64,000 bases of DNA from Flavobacterium rhamnosiphilum (GCF_004349195.1 NZ_SMLG01000005.1:1-64000); one strand, 5' to 3'; shown: positions 44,941 to 55,189, counted from the stretch's first letter. A program made the numbers and translations. The notes: generated by a model from the sequence alone, not told the origin.

Positions 44941-46209
44941 TTAATAATCGACCGCATAATCTTTCTCAAAAGGTTGGCCGCTCCAAGCCTTACGTTGTGT
45001 CCAATCTGTAAAGGGTTCTGACCAAAATTCATGAGTGGCAGGTAAACCCAATGGTAAAAACACCAATGACGTAATGTACATACTGCCTGTGTTAGAATAA
45101 TAATCGGCAAGGTTTGTTTGCTTATCGCCTACTAATCCCAATGTTAACCAATTTCCTTTTGTAAATGTGGATGGGATGAACATATTCTTCATCACTAATG
45201 TTAACGCAGATCGTACTTGGGCAGGTTTTATCTCTTTAGGCAAGGCATTATCCAAAGCGAGTTTTACCAATGGCCAAAATGCCCCCACGCGGTAAGTAGA
45301 AGACCTGCCCACCACTAGATACGTGCCTTCGGGTGAAATATACCGCTCTTGAAAAGAAGCATAACGTTGCATTCTTTTGTAAGCAATGTCATATTCCTTT
45401 TTGTCTCTTCTTCCCTTTGCTACATTTACTCTCAATACTTCAACCAGCATCGTATGGATGACAAAGCCATTATAATGGTCGAAGTGAAATTTATCGCCAT
45501 CGCTATACCAGCCATCGCCAACATACCACTTGTTTATTTTATCAATAGCAGTATCAATTCTTGCCACATCAATGTCTTCATCAATACTCAATAAAAAACT
45601 CTCAATAATAGCTGCAAATAAAAGCCAGTTGCTGTTGAATGGCTTTATTCGACGAATGGTCTTGAATTCATGGATGAAACGTTGCTTGGTTACCGCATCC
45701 AAGGGTTTCCATAATGTATCGGGAGCTGCTAATAATGCTTGTGCTATATAGGCCGCATCTACTAGAGGTTGTTGTGTTTTTGAAGAACCCCAATACAAAT
45801 AGTCGGGGCTGTTTGGGTCTACAGCATGAGCAAGGCTTTGTTGTGTTTGCAAAAGCAGCCGTTGCCTAATTACACCTTCAGCGGTAGCATCTTGGGGCAA
45901 AGCAAGAAAAGGAGCGAGCCCAGGAATCAGTCGGCCAAAGGCTTCCATATATGCCACTTGTTTATTTCGCCCGTCCCAGGTTGGACTATATTCCATAGGC
46001 ATGTTTTTTCGCAATTCTCCCTTACTCATATTGCTTAGTATGGGAGTTGCAATTTTATCCATCAAATCTAGCCAATAGGCACGATCATTTTGTTTTTTTA
46101 TTTTAGTGCCATCAAAAATATCAGTTGTATTTGCCACTATACTTTGACCAGGGACAAAACCTGTAAAAGCAAGTAAGGATGACCATTTAAGAAAGTTTCT
46201 TCTTTGCAT
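44941..46209 (-). CDS. DUF2264 family protein with a Tat-type signal
   Basis: A 422-residue protein. The N terminus MQRRNFLKWSSLLAFTGFVPG contains a twin-arginine motif (RRNFLKW), so it is probably exported folded. The rest is an (alpha/alpha) barrel-like DUF2264 sequence: YWLDLMDKIATPILSNMSKGELR, WDGRNKQVAYMEAFGRLIPGLAPFLAL, FNSNWLLFAAIIESFLL, WYVGDGWYSDGDKFHFDHYNGFVIH. DUF2264 proteins occur in many polysaccharide loci and are suspected lyases or hydrolases, but I know of no firm assignment. Gap of 83 bases to the GH29 gene. Confidence 0.85.
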   Translation of the reverse strand: MQRRNFLKWSSLLAFTGFVPGQSIVANTTDIFDGTKIKKQNDRAYWLDLMDKIATPILSNMSKGELRKNMPMEYSPTWDGRNKQVAYMEAFGRLIPGLAPFLALPQDATAEGVIRQRLLLQTQQSLAHAVDPNSPDYLYWGSSKTQQPLVDAAYIAQALLAAPDTLWKPLDAVTKQRFIHEFKTIRRIKPFNSNWLLFAAIIESFLLSIDEDIDVARIDTAIDKINKWYVGDGWYSDGDKFHFDHYNGFVIHTMLVEVLRVNVAKGRRDKKEYDIAYKRMQRYASFQERYISPEGTYLVVGRSSTYRVGAFWPLVKLALDNALPKEIKPAQVRSALTLVMKNMFIPSTFTKGNWLTLGLVGDKQTNLADYYSNTGSMYITSLVFLPLGLPATHEFWSEPFTDWTQRKAWSGQPFEKDYAVDY

Positions 46210-46356
46210 TGTTTGTTGTTTTTTTTTACTGTTTCAAATTGTTTTTTATCGCTCTCTGTTATTGAGGATTAAAATATTCATCCGTTTCAAGTCTGCTAAA
46301 AAAAGGAGTACTTTTGCCTCTGAAAATTAGCTTTCTCAAGACTTGTTAAGAGGATT

Positions 46357-47583
46357 TTACAAATACCATTTCTTATATCGCAACAATGCCTCCAAAAAAT
46401 AATAATCGGCATAAGTAAGTGGCACGTCTATCTCGCTTTTATGCGGTATCGATCCTACACTATGCATTAAAAGAAAGCCTCCATTTTCTCCCAACTTAGC
46501 ACGGTATTTATCTGAAGCAAGAGATTGGATCATCTTTTCTGCTGAAGTCAAATACAACTTTTTCTCTTTTTTGTTGGCATATTGTCCCAGTTCTAATAAT
46601 GCCGAAGCCACTACCGCTCCTGCAGAAGCATCTCGTAAAGCATTTGGCATGTTTGGTGCGTTAAAATCCCAGTATGGAATTTTATCTTCAGGCAAATTAG
46701 GATGATTAAGTATAAACTTGGCAATATTTTTTGCTTGATCAAGGTATTTTTTATCTTTTGTGAAACGGTACATCATTGTATAGCCATACAAAGCCCAAGA
46801 CTGTCCACGGCTCCATGCACTTGAGTCTGCCGCACCTTGCGCAGTGATTTTCTTCAGGACTTTACCTGTGTTTAAGTCATAATCAATTACGTGATATGAA
46901 CTGAAATCTGGTCTAAAATGATTCTTTATGGTAGTATTCGCGTGTGTGATAGCAATCTCTTTATACTTGGCATCTCCTCCGTTATCTGTCACCCAGCTTA
47001 ATAATTCCAGATTCATCATATTGTCAATAATCACGGGACAATTGTAGATTTTACTGCTATTCCAACTTTGAATTGCTTTTATGGAAGGACGATATCGGGT
47101 TGCTAATGAAGCTGCCGAAGTATCAATAGTGGCTTTATCTTCTGGTCTGCCAAACAATCTGTAAGCATTACCAAAGCTGCAATACATCATAAAACCAAGA
47201 TCGTGGTTGCCTGTGTAATGTTTTTCTTTTTCCAGGATCGCCAAGCGTTTTCCCGCTTCAGCTCTTATTTCTGAATCTTTTGTGTATTCATAAATATATA
47301 AAAGAGTTCCAGGGTAAAAACCGCTGCACCACCATTTAGTATCGCTCGTTTCCACCTTGTTAGTTTTGGTATTAAATGTTTTAGGCATAACATCCCCAGC
47401 CACATTTTTACTTAAAACCTTGTATTGCTGGGCGGCAAAACTGAACTGCTCATTGATGAGCTGCGTCATTTTGTTTTTAGTTGAGGTGTTTTTGTTTGAT
47501 TTATCTTGTGCAAGAATGGTGTTGGACATCCATAGGCATAAGAGTAGTATAAAAACAGACTCTCTTTTTGATGATTGTTTCAT
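46357..47583 (-). CDS. GH88 unsaturated glucuronyl hydrolase
   Basis: A 408-residue exported enzyme (signal peptide in RESVFILLLCLWMSNTILAQ). The (alpha/alpha)6 barrel shows WWCSGFYPGTLLYIYEYT, YTGNHDLGFMMYCSFGNAYRLFG (catalytic Asp of the HDLGF motif), NMMNLELLSWV and SAWSRGQSWALYGYTMMYRFT. It hydrates and removes the 4,5-unsaturated uronate from the non-reducing end of lyase products; the freed sugar opens to the substrate of KduI. GH105 is the main alternative, but the overall spacing suits GH88. A promoter with the shared operator (47641-47658) lies 58 bases upstream. Confidence 0.88.
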   Translation of the reverse strand: MKQSSKRESVFILLLCLWMSNTILAQDKSNKNTSTKNKMTQLINEQFSFAAQQYKVLSKNVAGDVMPKTFNTKTNKVETSDTKWWCSGFYPGTLLYIYEYTKDSEIRAEAGKRLAILEKEKHYTGNHDLGFMMYCSFGNAYRLFGRPEDKATIDTSAASLATRYRPSIKAIQSWNSSKIYNCPVIIDNMMNLELLSWVTDNGGDAKYKEIAITHANTTIKNHFRPDFSSYHVIDYDLNTGKVLKKITAQGAADSSAWSRGQSWALYGYTMMYRFTKDKKYLDQAKNIAKFILNHPNLPEDKIPYWDFNAPNMPNALRDASAGAVVASALLELGQYANKKEKKLYLTSAEKMIQSLASDKYRAKLGENGGFLLMHSVGSIPHKSEIDVPLTYADYYFLEALLRYKKWYL

Positions 47584-47640
47584 GTTATTTTGGTTAAATT
47601 ATATTTATTTTAATCGGGGTTTAATAGTTTTTAACAATAT

Positions 47641-47658
47641 TATAAAAACGTTTTCATA
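47641..47658 (-). promoter_or_regulatory. Shared operator before the GH88 gene
   Basis: TATAAAAACGTTTTCATA, preceded by ACAATAT. The same 18 bp core recurs at 54774 and 61325. The minus-strand -7-like sequence TAATATTG lies directly next to it, so a bound repressor should block transcription. Confidence 0.65.
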
Positions 47659-47682
47659 AATTGTGTGTTTATTTGTAGTTTT

Positions 47683-49683
47683 TTAGTTTTCGGCTATTCT
47701 TAATTTATAATTGTTAAGTAATAATTTTTTCTTATCTATCAATATGATGCGGTATAACTTGTCTTGCTTCCAAGAAGTTAGCAATCGCTTATCGGTAAGG
47801 GGCAATTCTTCTATCTTTATTTCAAAAATGGCTGCGGGATAATAGAAATTGATGCTTTTCCCTCCTTTTTCTTTCAGTTTTATTTCGCCAGCTTTTACCA
47901 GTACTGGAAGCTGTGTTGTTATAAAATGTTGCTTCGATTCCCCTTTGTATTCCTTCAATGAGAATTGATCCTCAATTACTAATTCGGGCTGGGATGTTCT
48001 TTTCAGGGTATAGGTTCTGTTCCAAAATTTACATGAAGCGGATTCTGGATAAGCGCCCGCTACGTTTAAACCAAAGCGGAGCTGGGATTTTGAGTTTTGA
48101 AAACTGACCTGTGAGGCTTTGAATTTTTTTCCATAGGCTTGGGAAAAACCGTTAATCATAGGTACATTATGGTAGTCCGATTGCATGGTCCAAATTTCAT
48201 ATCGCTTGGGACCAAAAGTTTTTGACGAATAGGTTTCTACTCCGATATCTGCTAAAAGAGGTGTCCCTTCATGATAAAGAACAAAGGTGCCTATGTCATT
48301 GTGATTATGGCTTTCATCATTATAACCGCCTTTTGCGGCAAAGAAAAAACCTTTTGAAGGATCTTTGTGTGTTCTTCCTCCAGCAACTTCAGTGCCATTA
48401 TACCAAAATGACATTTCCGTAGCTTTGATGGCGGGGGTAGCCTGAATTGATGGATAAAGATCGACATTATGTATTGCAACATCTAAAGAACCTTTTGTAG
48501 GAGAGCCATAAAAATTTTCTTGATTGGCCAAAAAAGACCCAAATTGTTTTAATGAAGTATCATTTACATAATTTCCATATCGAAAAACCACACCTGGATA
48601 GGTATGCAGCCTCACGGAAGAGTCAGCAAAATTGATATAATAATCTTCATTAACATGGGCATTTAATATATAGGTTCCCATATTTTTTATAATAGGAGCA
48701 TCAGATAAAGATATTTTTCCTTCGGAATAGGTTTTTAGCAGTTCCAGATATTCCATCATCTTGGCAGCAGCATGACTCCAATAGGCTGGTCCCTCTTCGC
48801 AAGCACCATCGTCTTTGTAGTAATTTATAAATTTATCTACAGATTGCATACTTTTTGTAATTACTTGCTTACGTACTTTTGGTGTTACTTCGTTCCCCAA
48901 TAACAAGGTGCTTAATAGTACATTGTAATTACACCATGGGTTCCAATTGTTTACGAAATTCTCGTTTTTAAAACTCATCCACCAAAAGTCATCTCGAACG
49001 GTGTAGGGTTCGATAATTCTATGGGTAATTTCATAAGGAATCCTTGCTTTTAAAAAAGGGGAAGTTTTTTCGAAATCCTCTTTAAAAAAATAATACGTCC
49101 ACGCCAGTGTACTCGCGGTTTCTCCAGCGCCTAAATCTATAATTGGATCATTAATATTGGGGATTCCGGCACCTCCTTTTTGAGAAGGCAAATGAGCTGA
49201 TAAAACCCAGGTGGATTGTTCACATACCGCCCAACTTCCATTAATAATGGCATCCAAAAACCTTCCTTCGCCTTCCAGAACCTCAGCAAGAACCAATTTT
49301 TTTAAAACATCAAGGCCATCCGACCAATATTTCTCCATTCCCATACGATCTCCGCTACGTTTATAATCAAGATACGCTGTTGCCGGAATGCTAGGCCAAT
49401 TATACGTCATAATTTCCTTGGCGTCAGATAGTATCTTTTTTTGGACGTCTTTAGGCAAGTTCATCAGGCGATTATGGAATTCTTTTTTTTCAAATGGTTT
49501 GTATAGTGTTGAATCGAGCGACTCTACTACGTCTTTTTGAATTATGGCTGTTAGTAGGTCTCTTTTTTTTTGGGCATTTGAAACAATAGAAAAAAGTAAA
49601 AACATTCCAAAAATAGCCCATCCAAAGGTGGACTTATTATTGTTTCTGCTTGTCTTGAAGGGAGTAGAAAAAAAAGAGGTCAT
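47683..49683 (-). CDS. Heparinase II/III-family polysaccharide lyase
   Basis: A 666-residue exported lyase. The N-terminal (alpha/alpha) toroid contains the EEGPAYWSHAAAKMMEYLELL segment (about 295-315) and the C-terminal beta-sandwich domain begins with GGYNDESHNHNDIGTFVLYHEG (near 455-475), the hallmark of heparinase II/III. This group cleaves uronate-containing glycans by beta-elimination, leaving the unsaturated uronate end removed by GH88. A signal peptide-like stretch lies at ~20-37 (GWAIFGMFLLFSIVSNAQ). The PL family number (12, 15, 21 or 33) cannot be fixed from the sequence. Confidence 0.85.
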   Translation of the reverse strand: MTSFFSTPFKTSRNNNKSTFGWAIFGMFLLFSIVSNAQKKRDLLTAIIQKDVVESLDSTLYKPFEKKEFHNRLMNLPKDVQKKILSDAKEIMTYNWPSIPATAYLDYKRSGDRMGMEKYWSDGLDVLKKLVLAEVLEGEGRFLDAIINGSWAVCEQSTWVLSAHLPSQKGGAGIPNINDPIIDLGAGETASTLAWTYYFFKEDFEKTSPFLKARIPYEITHRIIEPYTVRDDFWWMSFKNENFVNNWNPWCNYNVLLSTLLLGNEVTPKVRKQVITKSMQSVDKFINYYKDDGACEEGPAYWSHAAAKMMEYLELLKTYSEGKISLSDAPIIKNMGTYILNAHVNEDYYINFADSSVRLHTYPGVVFRYGNYVNDTSLKQFGSFLANQENFYGSPTKGSLDVAIHNVDLYPSIQATPAIKATEMSFWYNGTEVAGGRTHKDPSKGFFFAAKGGYNDESHNHNDIGTFVLYHEGTPLLADIGVETYSSKTFGPKRYEIWTMQSDYHNVPMINGFSQAYGKKFKASQVSFQNSKSQLRFGLNVAGAYPESASCKFWNRTYTLKRTSQPELVIEDQFSLKEYKGESKQHFITTQLPVLVKAGEIKLKEKGGKSINFYYPAAIFEIKIEELPLTDKRLLTSWKQDKLYRIILIDKKKLLLNNYKLRIAEN

Positions 49684-49768
49684 ATATAGAATGCTTTAAC
49701 AATGTTGAACTTTATAGTATCTAATTCCATTTTATCTTAAAATTTACTGGACTATTTATTGATAATGT

Positions 49769-49838
49769 TGTCATTTCGACGGAGGAGATCACATAAGGAA
49801 ATCCGATTACGTGATTTCTCCTTCGTCGAAATGACAAA
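49769..49838. repeat. Palindromic intergenic repeat, complete copy 1
   Basis: GTTGTCATTTCGACGGAGGA (from 49769) and the reverse-complement arm TCGTCGAAATGACAAAC (to 49840) form arms of about 24 bp around a short spacer. The same palindrome is at 62050-62121, with single-arm remnants at 741 and 17777. It resembles REP/MITE-type elements. Confidence 0.75.
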
Positions 49839-49889
49839 CTATCTGTTTATTTATTCTAGTAAATACAAAACTAAAAGAGTATTAGTAAT

Positions 49890-49924
49890 AAAAGCCGTTT
49901 AAATTTTAATTCAAACGGCTTTTG
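49890..49924 (-). terminator. Rho-independent terminator after susD
   Basis: AAAGCCGTTT-A-AATT pairs with AATT-C-AAACGGCTTT, followed on the minus strand by a T run. It lies eight bases past the susD stop and closes the susCD transcript. Confidence 0.88.
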
Positions 49925-49931
49925 GTTTACA

Positions 49932-51557
49932 TTACCAATTTGGATTTTGCTTTAAGTTAGGATTAAGAGCCAATTCATTAGTTGGGAAAGGCCATAAATA
50001 ATCTCTGGAAACGTCGAATTTTCTAGTAGAAGCTCTTTGAGCTATGATAAATTTTTGTGGATTTAGCATAGGTAAAACTGAGGTGCCAAATTCCGCAAAG
50101 AAATAATTTCCTAACATCTCTTTAGGAAGTTCTGTTTCGGCAGTTTTCCATCTGATTAAATCCCAATAGCGAAAACCTTCAAGCGCAAGTTCTACTCTGC
50201 GTTCTCTTCTTAGCTCATCTCTCATGTTCAACCCTTTGGTAGCTACAAACGCATTTGTTACTATAGGCATATTAACCGTAGCTCTTTTTCTCAGCAAATT
50301 AATCGTTAGGTTCAGGTCAGCATCACTAATGCTGCCATTCAATTCATAAGTGGCTTCAGCATGAATCAGTAATACTTCAGCATATCTTGTAATTGGCAGG
50401 TCAATATAGGATCTTGATACGTTCCAATCAGCAATATTGGCATAACATCTATTAGCAAAACCTGTTTGTGCAAAACTTAATGGAGGCACGGTGAATACCA
50501 GTTGCGTTGCAATATAGGGATCTCCTCTCTTGAAAAATCGATCGCCCATTCTAGGGTCTCTGTTTTTGAAAACTTCAGTTGTTGTGGTAGGTGTTACATA
50601 TAGCGGGGACTGGGTTGTAGGTAAGCCGTCTGTCATCAAATAGGAGTCTGCCAATGCTTTTGTAGGACTTGCTGCCCCTCCCTCTAAATTTCTTTGAGTA
50701 GCATGAGAAAGTGTCGATTCCGTGGTGTTTTTACCGTATTGTTTCACCAGAATATTTTCTTTATTGGCAAAACCTTCCCCTTCATATTGAAACAATTGAA
50801 AGTAATTTGCAAACAGGCTATGTTGTCCTGAAAGCATTACCAGTTTTGAAGCATCTTTGGCTATAGTCAGGTGTTTTACAGGATTTCCATATCCATGAAA
50901 TTTTGAACGTGTTCCTTCAAACAAAGCTACTTGGGCTTTTAGAGTCAAAGCTGCGGTTTTTGAGATTCGCCCATAATCCGCAGATCCTAATTGTGTTGCG
51001 GTTCTTAATTTGAGAACAGCATCGTCTAAATCTGCATATATGGCATCAACAATTTCTTCTCTTGTTGCTTGCGCAGCCTGTAATTCAGGTGCATCTATGT
51101 CCAATGTTTTAAGTATTAAGGGAACGCCTCCAAAACGTTGTAATAATTGATAATAGGCCCAGGCTCTGAAATATTTGGCCTCAGCAACATACCAATTGAC
51201 ACGTTCTGCTGTCACACCAGCTGCCAAAGCTTTAGCCGATTTTTCTATCATATTATTGGCGGCTCTAATGGTGGTGTAATTATTATTGTAGCTTCCATCT
51301 GTTGACCCGGGAACTCTCGAGCCATCACTAATTGAATTTGGGGTTCTGCCATAAGCATCATCTGACCAAGTGTCGTTAGTTATCGGCAAAGTTGGTAATC
51401 TGGTATAAAAATAATTAGCGGCTAATTTCAAATCATTTTCGCTTACCCAGAACGATTGGTCGCTTAAACTTGTTTCTGGAACTCGGTCCACATCACACGA
51501 TGATAGAGTTGCTATCAAAAATAATACAGCAACTATTGTTTTATTTGTAGGTATCAT
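49932..51557 (-). CDS. SusD/RagB family outer-membrane glycan-binding lipoprotein
   Basis: A 541-residue surface lipoprotein. The lipobox is LIATLSSC (Cys near residue 22). The helical SusD fold is recognised by WSDDAYGRTPNSISDGSRVPG, AEAKYFRAWAYYQLLQRFGGVPLIL (about 118-142) and the C-terminal LRRERRVELALEGFRYWDLIRW (near 460-480). It captures oligosaccharides for the SusC pore encoded 20 bases upstream. A terminator follows immediately. Confidence 0.95.
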   Translation of the reverse strand: MIPTNKTIVAVLFLIATLSSCDVDRVPETSLSDQSFWVSENDLKLAANYFYTRLPTLPITNDTWSDDAYGRTPNSISDGSRVPGSTDGSYNNNYTTIRAANNMIEKSAKALAAGVTAERVNWYVAEAKYFRAWAYYQLLQRFGGVPLILKTLDIDAPELQAAQATREEIVDAIYADLDDAVLKLRTATQLGSADYGRISKTAALTLKAQVALFEGTRSKFHGYGNPVKHLTIAKDASKLVMLSGQHSLFANYFQLFQYEGEGFANKENILVKQYGKNTTESTLSHATQRNLEGGAASPTKALADSYLMTDGLPTTQSPLYVTPTTTTEVFKNRDPRMGDRFFKRGDPYIATQLVFTVPPLSFAQTGFANRCYANIADWNVSRSYIDLPITRYAEVLLIHAEATYELNGSISDADLNLTINLLRKRATVNMPIVTNAFVATKGLNMRDELRRERRVELALEGFRYWDLIRWKTAETELPKEMLGNYFFAEFGTSVLPMLNPQKFIIAQRASTRKFDVSRDYLWPFPTNELALNPNLKQNPNW

Positions 51558-51577
51558 AATTCGTAGTTTAAAAAAAA

Positions 51578-54500
51578 TTAAAATGTTAGGTTAACTCCAA
51601 ATGAAATTATTTCAGACACTGGGTAATCAGTATAAATGCCATTTCTTTGTTCCGGGTCAAAGGTTGTTTTAAATACGCCAAATTTAGAAACGGTAGCAAT
51701 ATTTTCTGCTGAGAGATAGAATCTTACTCGGCTTAAAAATGCTTTATCTAACACGCTTTTTGATAAGGAATACCCCAATTGTATGTTTTTTAGTCGTGCA
51801 TAGGCGGCGTCTAAAACCCATCTGTCCGAAGGAATAAAGTTGTGGTATCCGTTTAAATAAGGTCTTGGGAAAGCAGCATTTTGATTTTCAGGTGTCCAAT
51901 AGTCAGCATGGATAGCCATTGGCATAATATATGTTTCGGCAAACGGCGTTATCATTTCTGAGCTAGGCATGATAGCTCTCTTGCCTACCCCTTGAATAAA
52001 AACAGTAAAATCTAAATTTTTCCAATTTGCATTAGCATTAATTCCAAATAAATAACGTTGTTGGTCTTGACCTAATTGCACTAAATCGCCATGGTCTTCT
52101 ATGGTTCCTTTACCTTGATTAATTTTCCCATCGCCATTTTGATCGATATAGGCAATATCACCCACTCCCGTAAGAGTAGAATAAACCGGTGTTGTTGCTA
52201 ATTGTTCCGGAGTGTTGATGTACCCTGGTGCCGTTTTGTATCCCCATATTGTAGCTAAAGGATATCCTTCGATAAGTCTATTTGTCCCAATTCCTATTAC
52301 ACTGACACCGGCATAATTAACCAGTTTGTTTTGATTGTCAGACAGGTTGAATCCAATACCATAATTAAAATCGCTGCCTATTTTGTCTCTATAATTTACC
52401 GCCAATTCCCAACCCCAGGATTGTAATATACCGTTATTGATCCTTGGTGTACCTACGCCAAAAGTACCAGGTAACCTTAAGGGAGTCAGCATGTTTTTAT
52501 TTTCTTTAGTATAATAATCAAAACTGCCTGTCAACTTATTTTTGAAAAATCCAAAATCAACTCCATAATTGAATGTTTCTACTGTTTCCCAAGATAAACT
52601 GGAAGAAGGTATAGAGTTTTGAGAAAAGAAAGAGCTTCTTATTTCTGCGCCTCCTAATACCAGATTAGAACCTGTGGAAAGTTGACTTAGGTAATCATAA
52701 TTGCCGATATTCTGTCCCAGTGCATTTGCTAATTGTCCCCAGGATACCCTTGGTTTAAGTTCAGAAATGAAAGGAACATTTTTTGATACCCATCCTTCTT
52801 TGTGTATGTTCCAGCCCAATGAAGCAGAAGGAAACGTTTTAATACGTAATCCGGGTGCCAAACGGGAACTTTCATCTGTTCTTAGGGTTGCTTCCACAAG
52901 ATATTTGTCTTTGTAACTATAATTGAAACGCCCAAAATACGATTGATTCGCATATGTTTGAATACTTTGACTATTTGTTTTAGTGGTTGCTTCTCCTAAA
53001 TTTAAAGTAGGGACATCGTTACTTTTTAAATTAGTCGCGCCAGCATTGACATTTGAAAACCGGTAGTCTTCCCATTGGTAACCCCCTAAAACAGTAAATT
53101 CATGATTTTCAGCTATCGTGAGATTGTAATCAGTCAGAAATTGGAAATTTTCTGTTCTCAAAATATCCTGGTCTAAGACATATCCATTTGGATTGTTCAA
53201 GACATAGAGGGGTTTTGTACGTCCCCATAATTCAACAGTTCTACTAAAAACTTCTGAGTCTTCTGATCTTAGTTTGCGTCCGTATATTGTTGTGAATTTA
53301 AGTCCTTTAGCTAAATCTTTTATGGTCATCTTAAATGTCCCGTCGAGATCGTCTATGGTTCGTTTGTTATATCCCCCTTCGGCCAGGTATGCATAAGTAT
53401 TGAATCCTGAGATACCACTCATGCCGTTTAAACGTCCTTCGGGAGTAAATATTGGGAATCTCTGCCTTACTTTATACAGTTGGTAGAGTAACGCACCGCC
53501 TCCATTAACACCAGCTGCGGGCGCATCCGTGTCATGTACAGCATACGATATATTTGAATCTAAGCGAATGTGTTTTGTTAAGTCTGTTCCAATATTCATG
53601 CGTAGGTTAAAACGACTAAAATTATCTTTACCCACTTTAAATATTCCTTCCTGATCCAAATAGCCTACAGAAAATAAATAATTTGTTCTTTCAGTACCGC
53701 CACTGGCACTTAAATTATGGGTTTTCATAATTGATTGTTCTTTTACTACCTGCTGCATAAAATCTTTTTGATCGTAAAAAATATACCTCTCAGGGTCAGC
53801 AGGATCCAATATGTATTCAACGCCATTTTTAATGTTATCTAAGTCTGCAGGAGTGTATTCAGCCCCTGTCCCTCTATTCTTTCTGGCAAGATTAGACAAA
53901 TTTGCTTCGTCCAGTAATGACATCCTTTTTGGGAGGTATAATGGTTTTTGAACCGCTAACTGAGTGGAATATTCAAATATAGTTTTACCTTCTTTCCCTT
54001 TTTTTGTAGTCACTAATATCACACCTCCGGCCGCTTGCGCACCGTAAATTGCCGCCGCTGCACCATCTTTTAAAACGCTCATGGTTTCTACGTCCAAAGG
54101 ATTTATCGTTTGTAAGTTAAACAAAGGAGTTGCTACGCCGTCTATAAGTAGTAATGGGTTTACACTGCCATTAGCAGAAGTTACCCCGCGAATTTGAATG
54201 TTTAGATTTTCCCTACCGGGTTGTCCGGTTGTTCGTGTTACATTCATCCCTGGAACGGTACCTTGCAGCGCAGTTGCTAAACTCGTAACGGGACGGTTTT
54301 GAATCGCCTTAGAAGACACTGTAGAAACGGCACCTGTCAGGTTTTCTTTTTTCTGGGTTCCGTATCCAACCACAATTACTTCGCTGAGTTGAGACACATT
54401 CTCTTTTAGGGTTGCGTTCACTTGGGTCTTAGTTCCAACAGCAATTTCTGCATTATCAAAGCCAATGTAGCTGAACACCAAGACGGCATTTTCGCCTGAG

Positions 54501-54736
54501 GCTTTAATTTCATATTTACCGTCAAAATTGGTTATCGTTGAAGTTTTAGTTCCTTTTACAAGGACTGTTACTCCTGGTATTCCTGCTTTGTTCACATCGG
54601 ATACCATACCGGTTACTGTTTTGCTCTGCGCCTGTGCAAATGCAGGGGCAAAAAACAAAAGAATACCAACAAGCAGATATTTGAAAATAAAAGCAAAGGG
54701 TTGGTGATTCAATTCTAAATCTTTTTTCATACGCAT
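51578..54736 (-). CDS. SusC/RagA family TonB-dependent outer-membrane transporter
   Basis: A 1052-residue outer-membrane porin. The signal sequence includes IFKYLLVGILLFFAPAFAQAQ; a carboxypeptidase-D-like domain (VTGMVSDVNKAGIPGVTVLVKG) precedes the plug (VVGYGTQKKENLTGAVSTVSSKAI, LLIDGVATPLF) and a long beta-barrel ending in SFGVNLTF, whose final Phe is typical. It imports oligosaccharides with energy from TonB. The start MRMKKDLEL is copied with its upstream region at 61264. Two ATGs six bases apart are both possible starts. Preceded by the operator at 54774. Confidence 0.95.
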   Translation of the reverse strand: MRMKKDLELNHQPFAFIFKYLLVGILLFFAPAFAQAQSKTVTGMVSDVNKAGIPGVTVLVKGTKTSTITNFDGKYEIKASGENAVLVFSYIGFDNAEIAVGTKTQVNATLKENVSQLSEVIVVGYGTQKKENLTGAVSTVSSKAIQNRPVTSLATALQGTVPGMNVTRTTGQPGRENLNIQIRGVTSANGSVNPLLLIDGVATPLFNLQTINPLDVETMSVLKDGAAAAIYGAQAAGGVILVTTKKGKEGKTIFEYSTQLAVQKPLYLPKRMSLLDEANLSNLARKNRGTGAEYTPADLDNIKNGVEYILDPADPERYIFYDQKDFMQQVVKEQSIMKTHNLSASGGTERTNYLFSVGYLDQEGIFKVGKDNFSRFNLRMNIGTDLTKHIRLDSNISYAVHDTDAPAAGVNGGGALLYQLYKVRQRFPIFTPEGRLNGMSGISGFNTYAYLAEGGYNKRTIDDLDGTFKMTIKDLAKGLKFTTIYGRKLRSEDSEVFSRTVELWGRTKPLYVLNNPNGYVLDQDILRTENFQFLTDYNLTIAENHEFTVLGGYQWEDYRFSNVNAGATNLKSNDVPTLNLGEATTKTNSQSIQTYANQSYFGRFNYSYKDKYLVEATLRTDESSRLAPGLRIKTFPSASLGWNIHKEGWVSKNVPFISELKPRVSWGQLANALGQNIGNYDYLSQLSTGSNLVLGGAEIRSSFFSQNSIPSSSLSWETVETFNYGVDFGFFKNKLTGSFDYYTKENKNMLTPLRLPGTFGVGTPRINNGILQSWGWELAVNYRDKIGSDFNYGIGFNLSDNQNKLVNYAGVSVIGIGTNRLIEGYPLATIWGYKTAPGYINTPEQLATTPVYSTLTGVGDIAYIDQNGDGKINQGKGTIEDHGDLVQLGQDQQRYLFGINANANWKNLDFTVFIQGVGKRAIMPSSEMITPFAETYIMPMAIHADYWTPENQNAAFPRPYLNGYHNFIPSDRWVLDAAYARLKNIQLGYSLSKSVLDKAFLSRVRFYLSAENIATVSKFGVFKTTFDPEQRNGIYTDYPVSEIISFGVNLTF

Positions 54737-54773
54737 TATAATTTATGGGTTGGTTTAGTTTGTTTGACAATAT

Positions 54774-54791
54774 TATAAAAACGTTATCATA
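54774..54791 (-). promoter_or_regulatory. Shared operator before susC (proximal)
   Basis: TATAAAAACGTTATCATA, one mismatch from the sites at 47641 and 61325. It is centred on AACGTT, the kind of palindrome bound by LacI-family proteins. Confidence 0.65.
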
Positions 54792-55017
54792 TAAACAAAT
54801 TAAAAATAAAAAATATGGAAAAATAACCTAAAAGGCATGTGATAACCATTATTTTGAAGGAAATTTTCGGTTATATTATTAGGATTTTATGTAATTTATT
54901 ATGGGTTATGTATTTATTAGACAAAAATAAAACGCTTTTTATTTTTATTCCGTTTCCCTTTTTTAGAGGCCGAATACGGCTAATCGCTTGTGGTTTTTAT
55001 GAAATATTTCAATATAA

Positions 55018-55031
55018 ATGAAAACGTTATT
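55018..55031 (-). promoter_or_regulatory. Distal operator of the susC region
   Basis: ATGAAAACGTTATT, an inverted version of the proximal operator. An identical 14-mer lies at 61566-61579 in the duplicated region. Confidence 0.55.
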
Positions 55032-55189
55032 TTTTTTACAGAAATTACTCAGTTGTGTTTTTTTGTTAACTTTTAAGGCTGCTTGAGAGAATGAAAAAAA
55101 AAGGATTTGTTGTTTAATTTTAAAGCACAAAATTGTCTAAGCAGTTTTTGGAGATAAGGAGTATTCTTTCCGATTTAGAAAATAAAAAA

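Noticed and set aside
54929..54945. AAAACGCTTTTTATT as another operator, with a similar site at 43278
   Set aside because: The centre is ACGC rather than the ACGTT of the shared operators, and the site at 54929 does not recur in the duplicated block; too weak to list as an operator.
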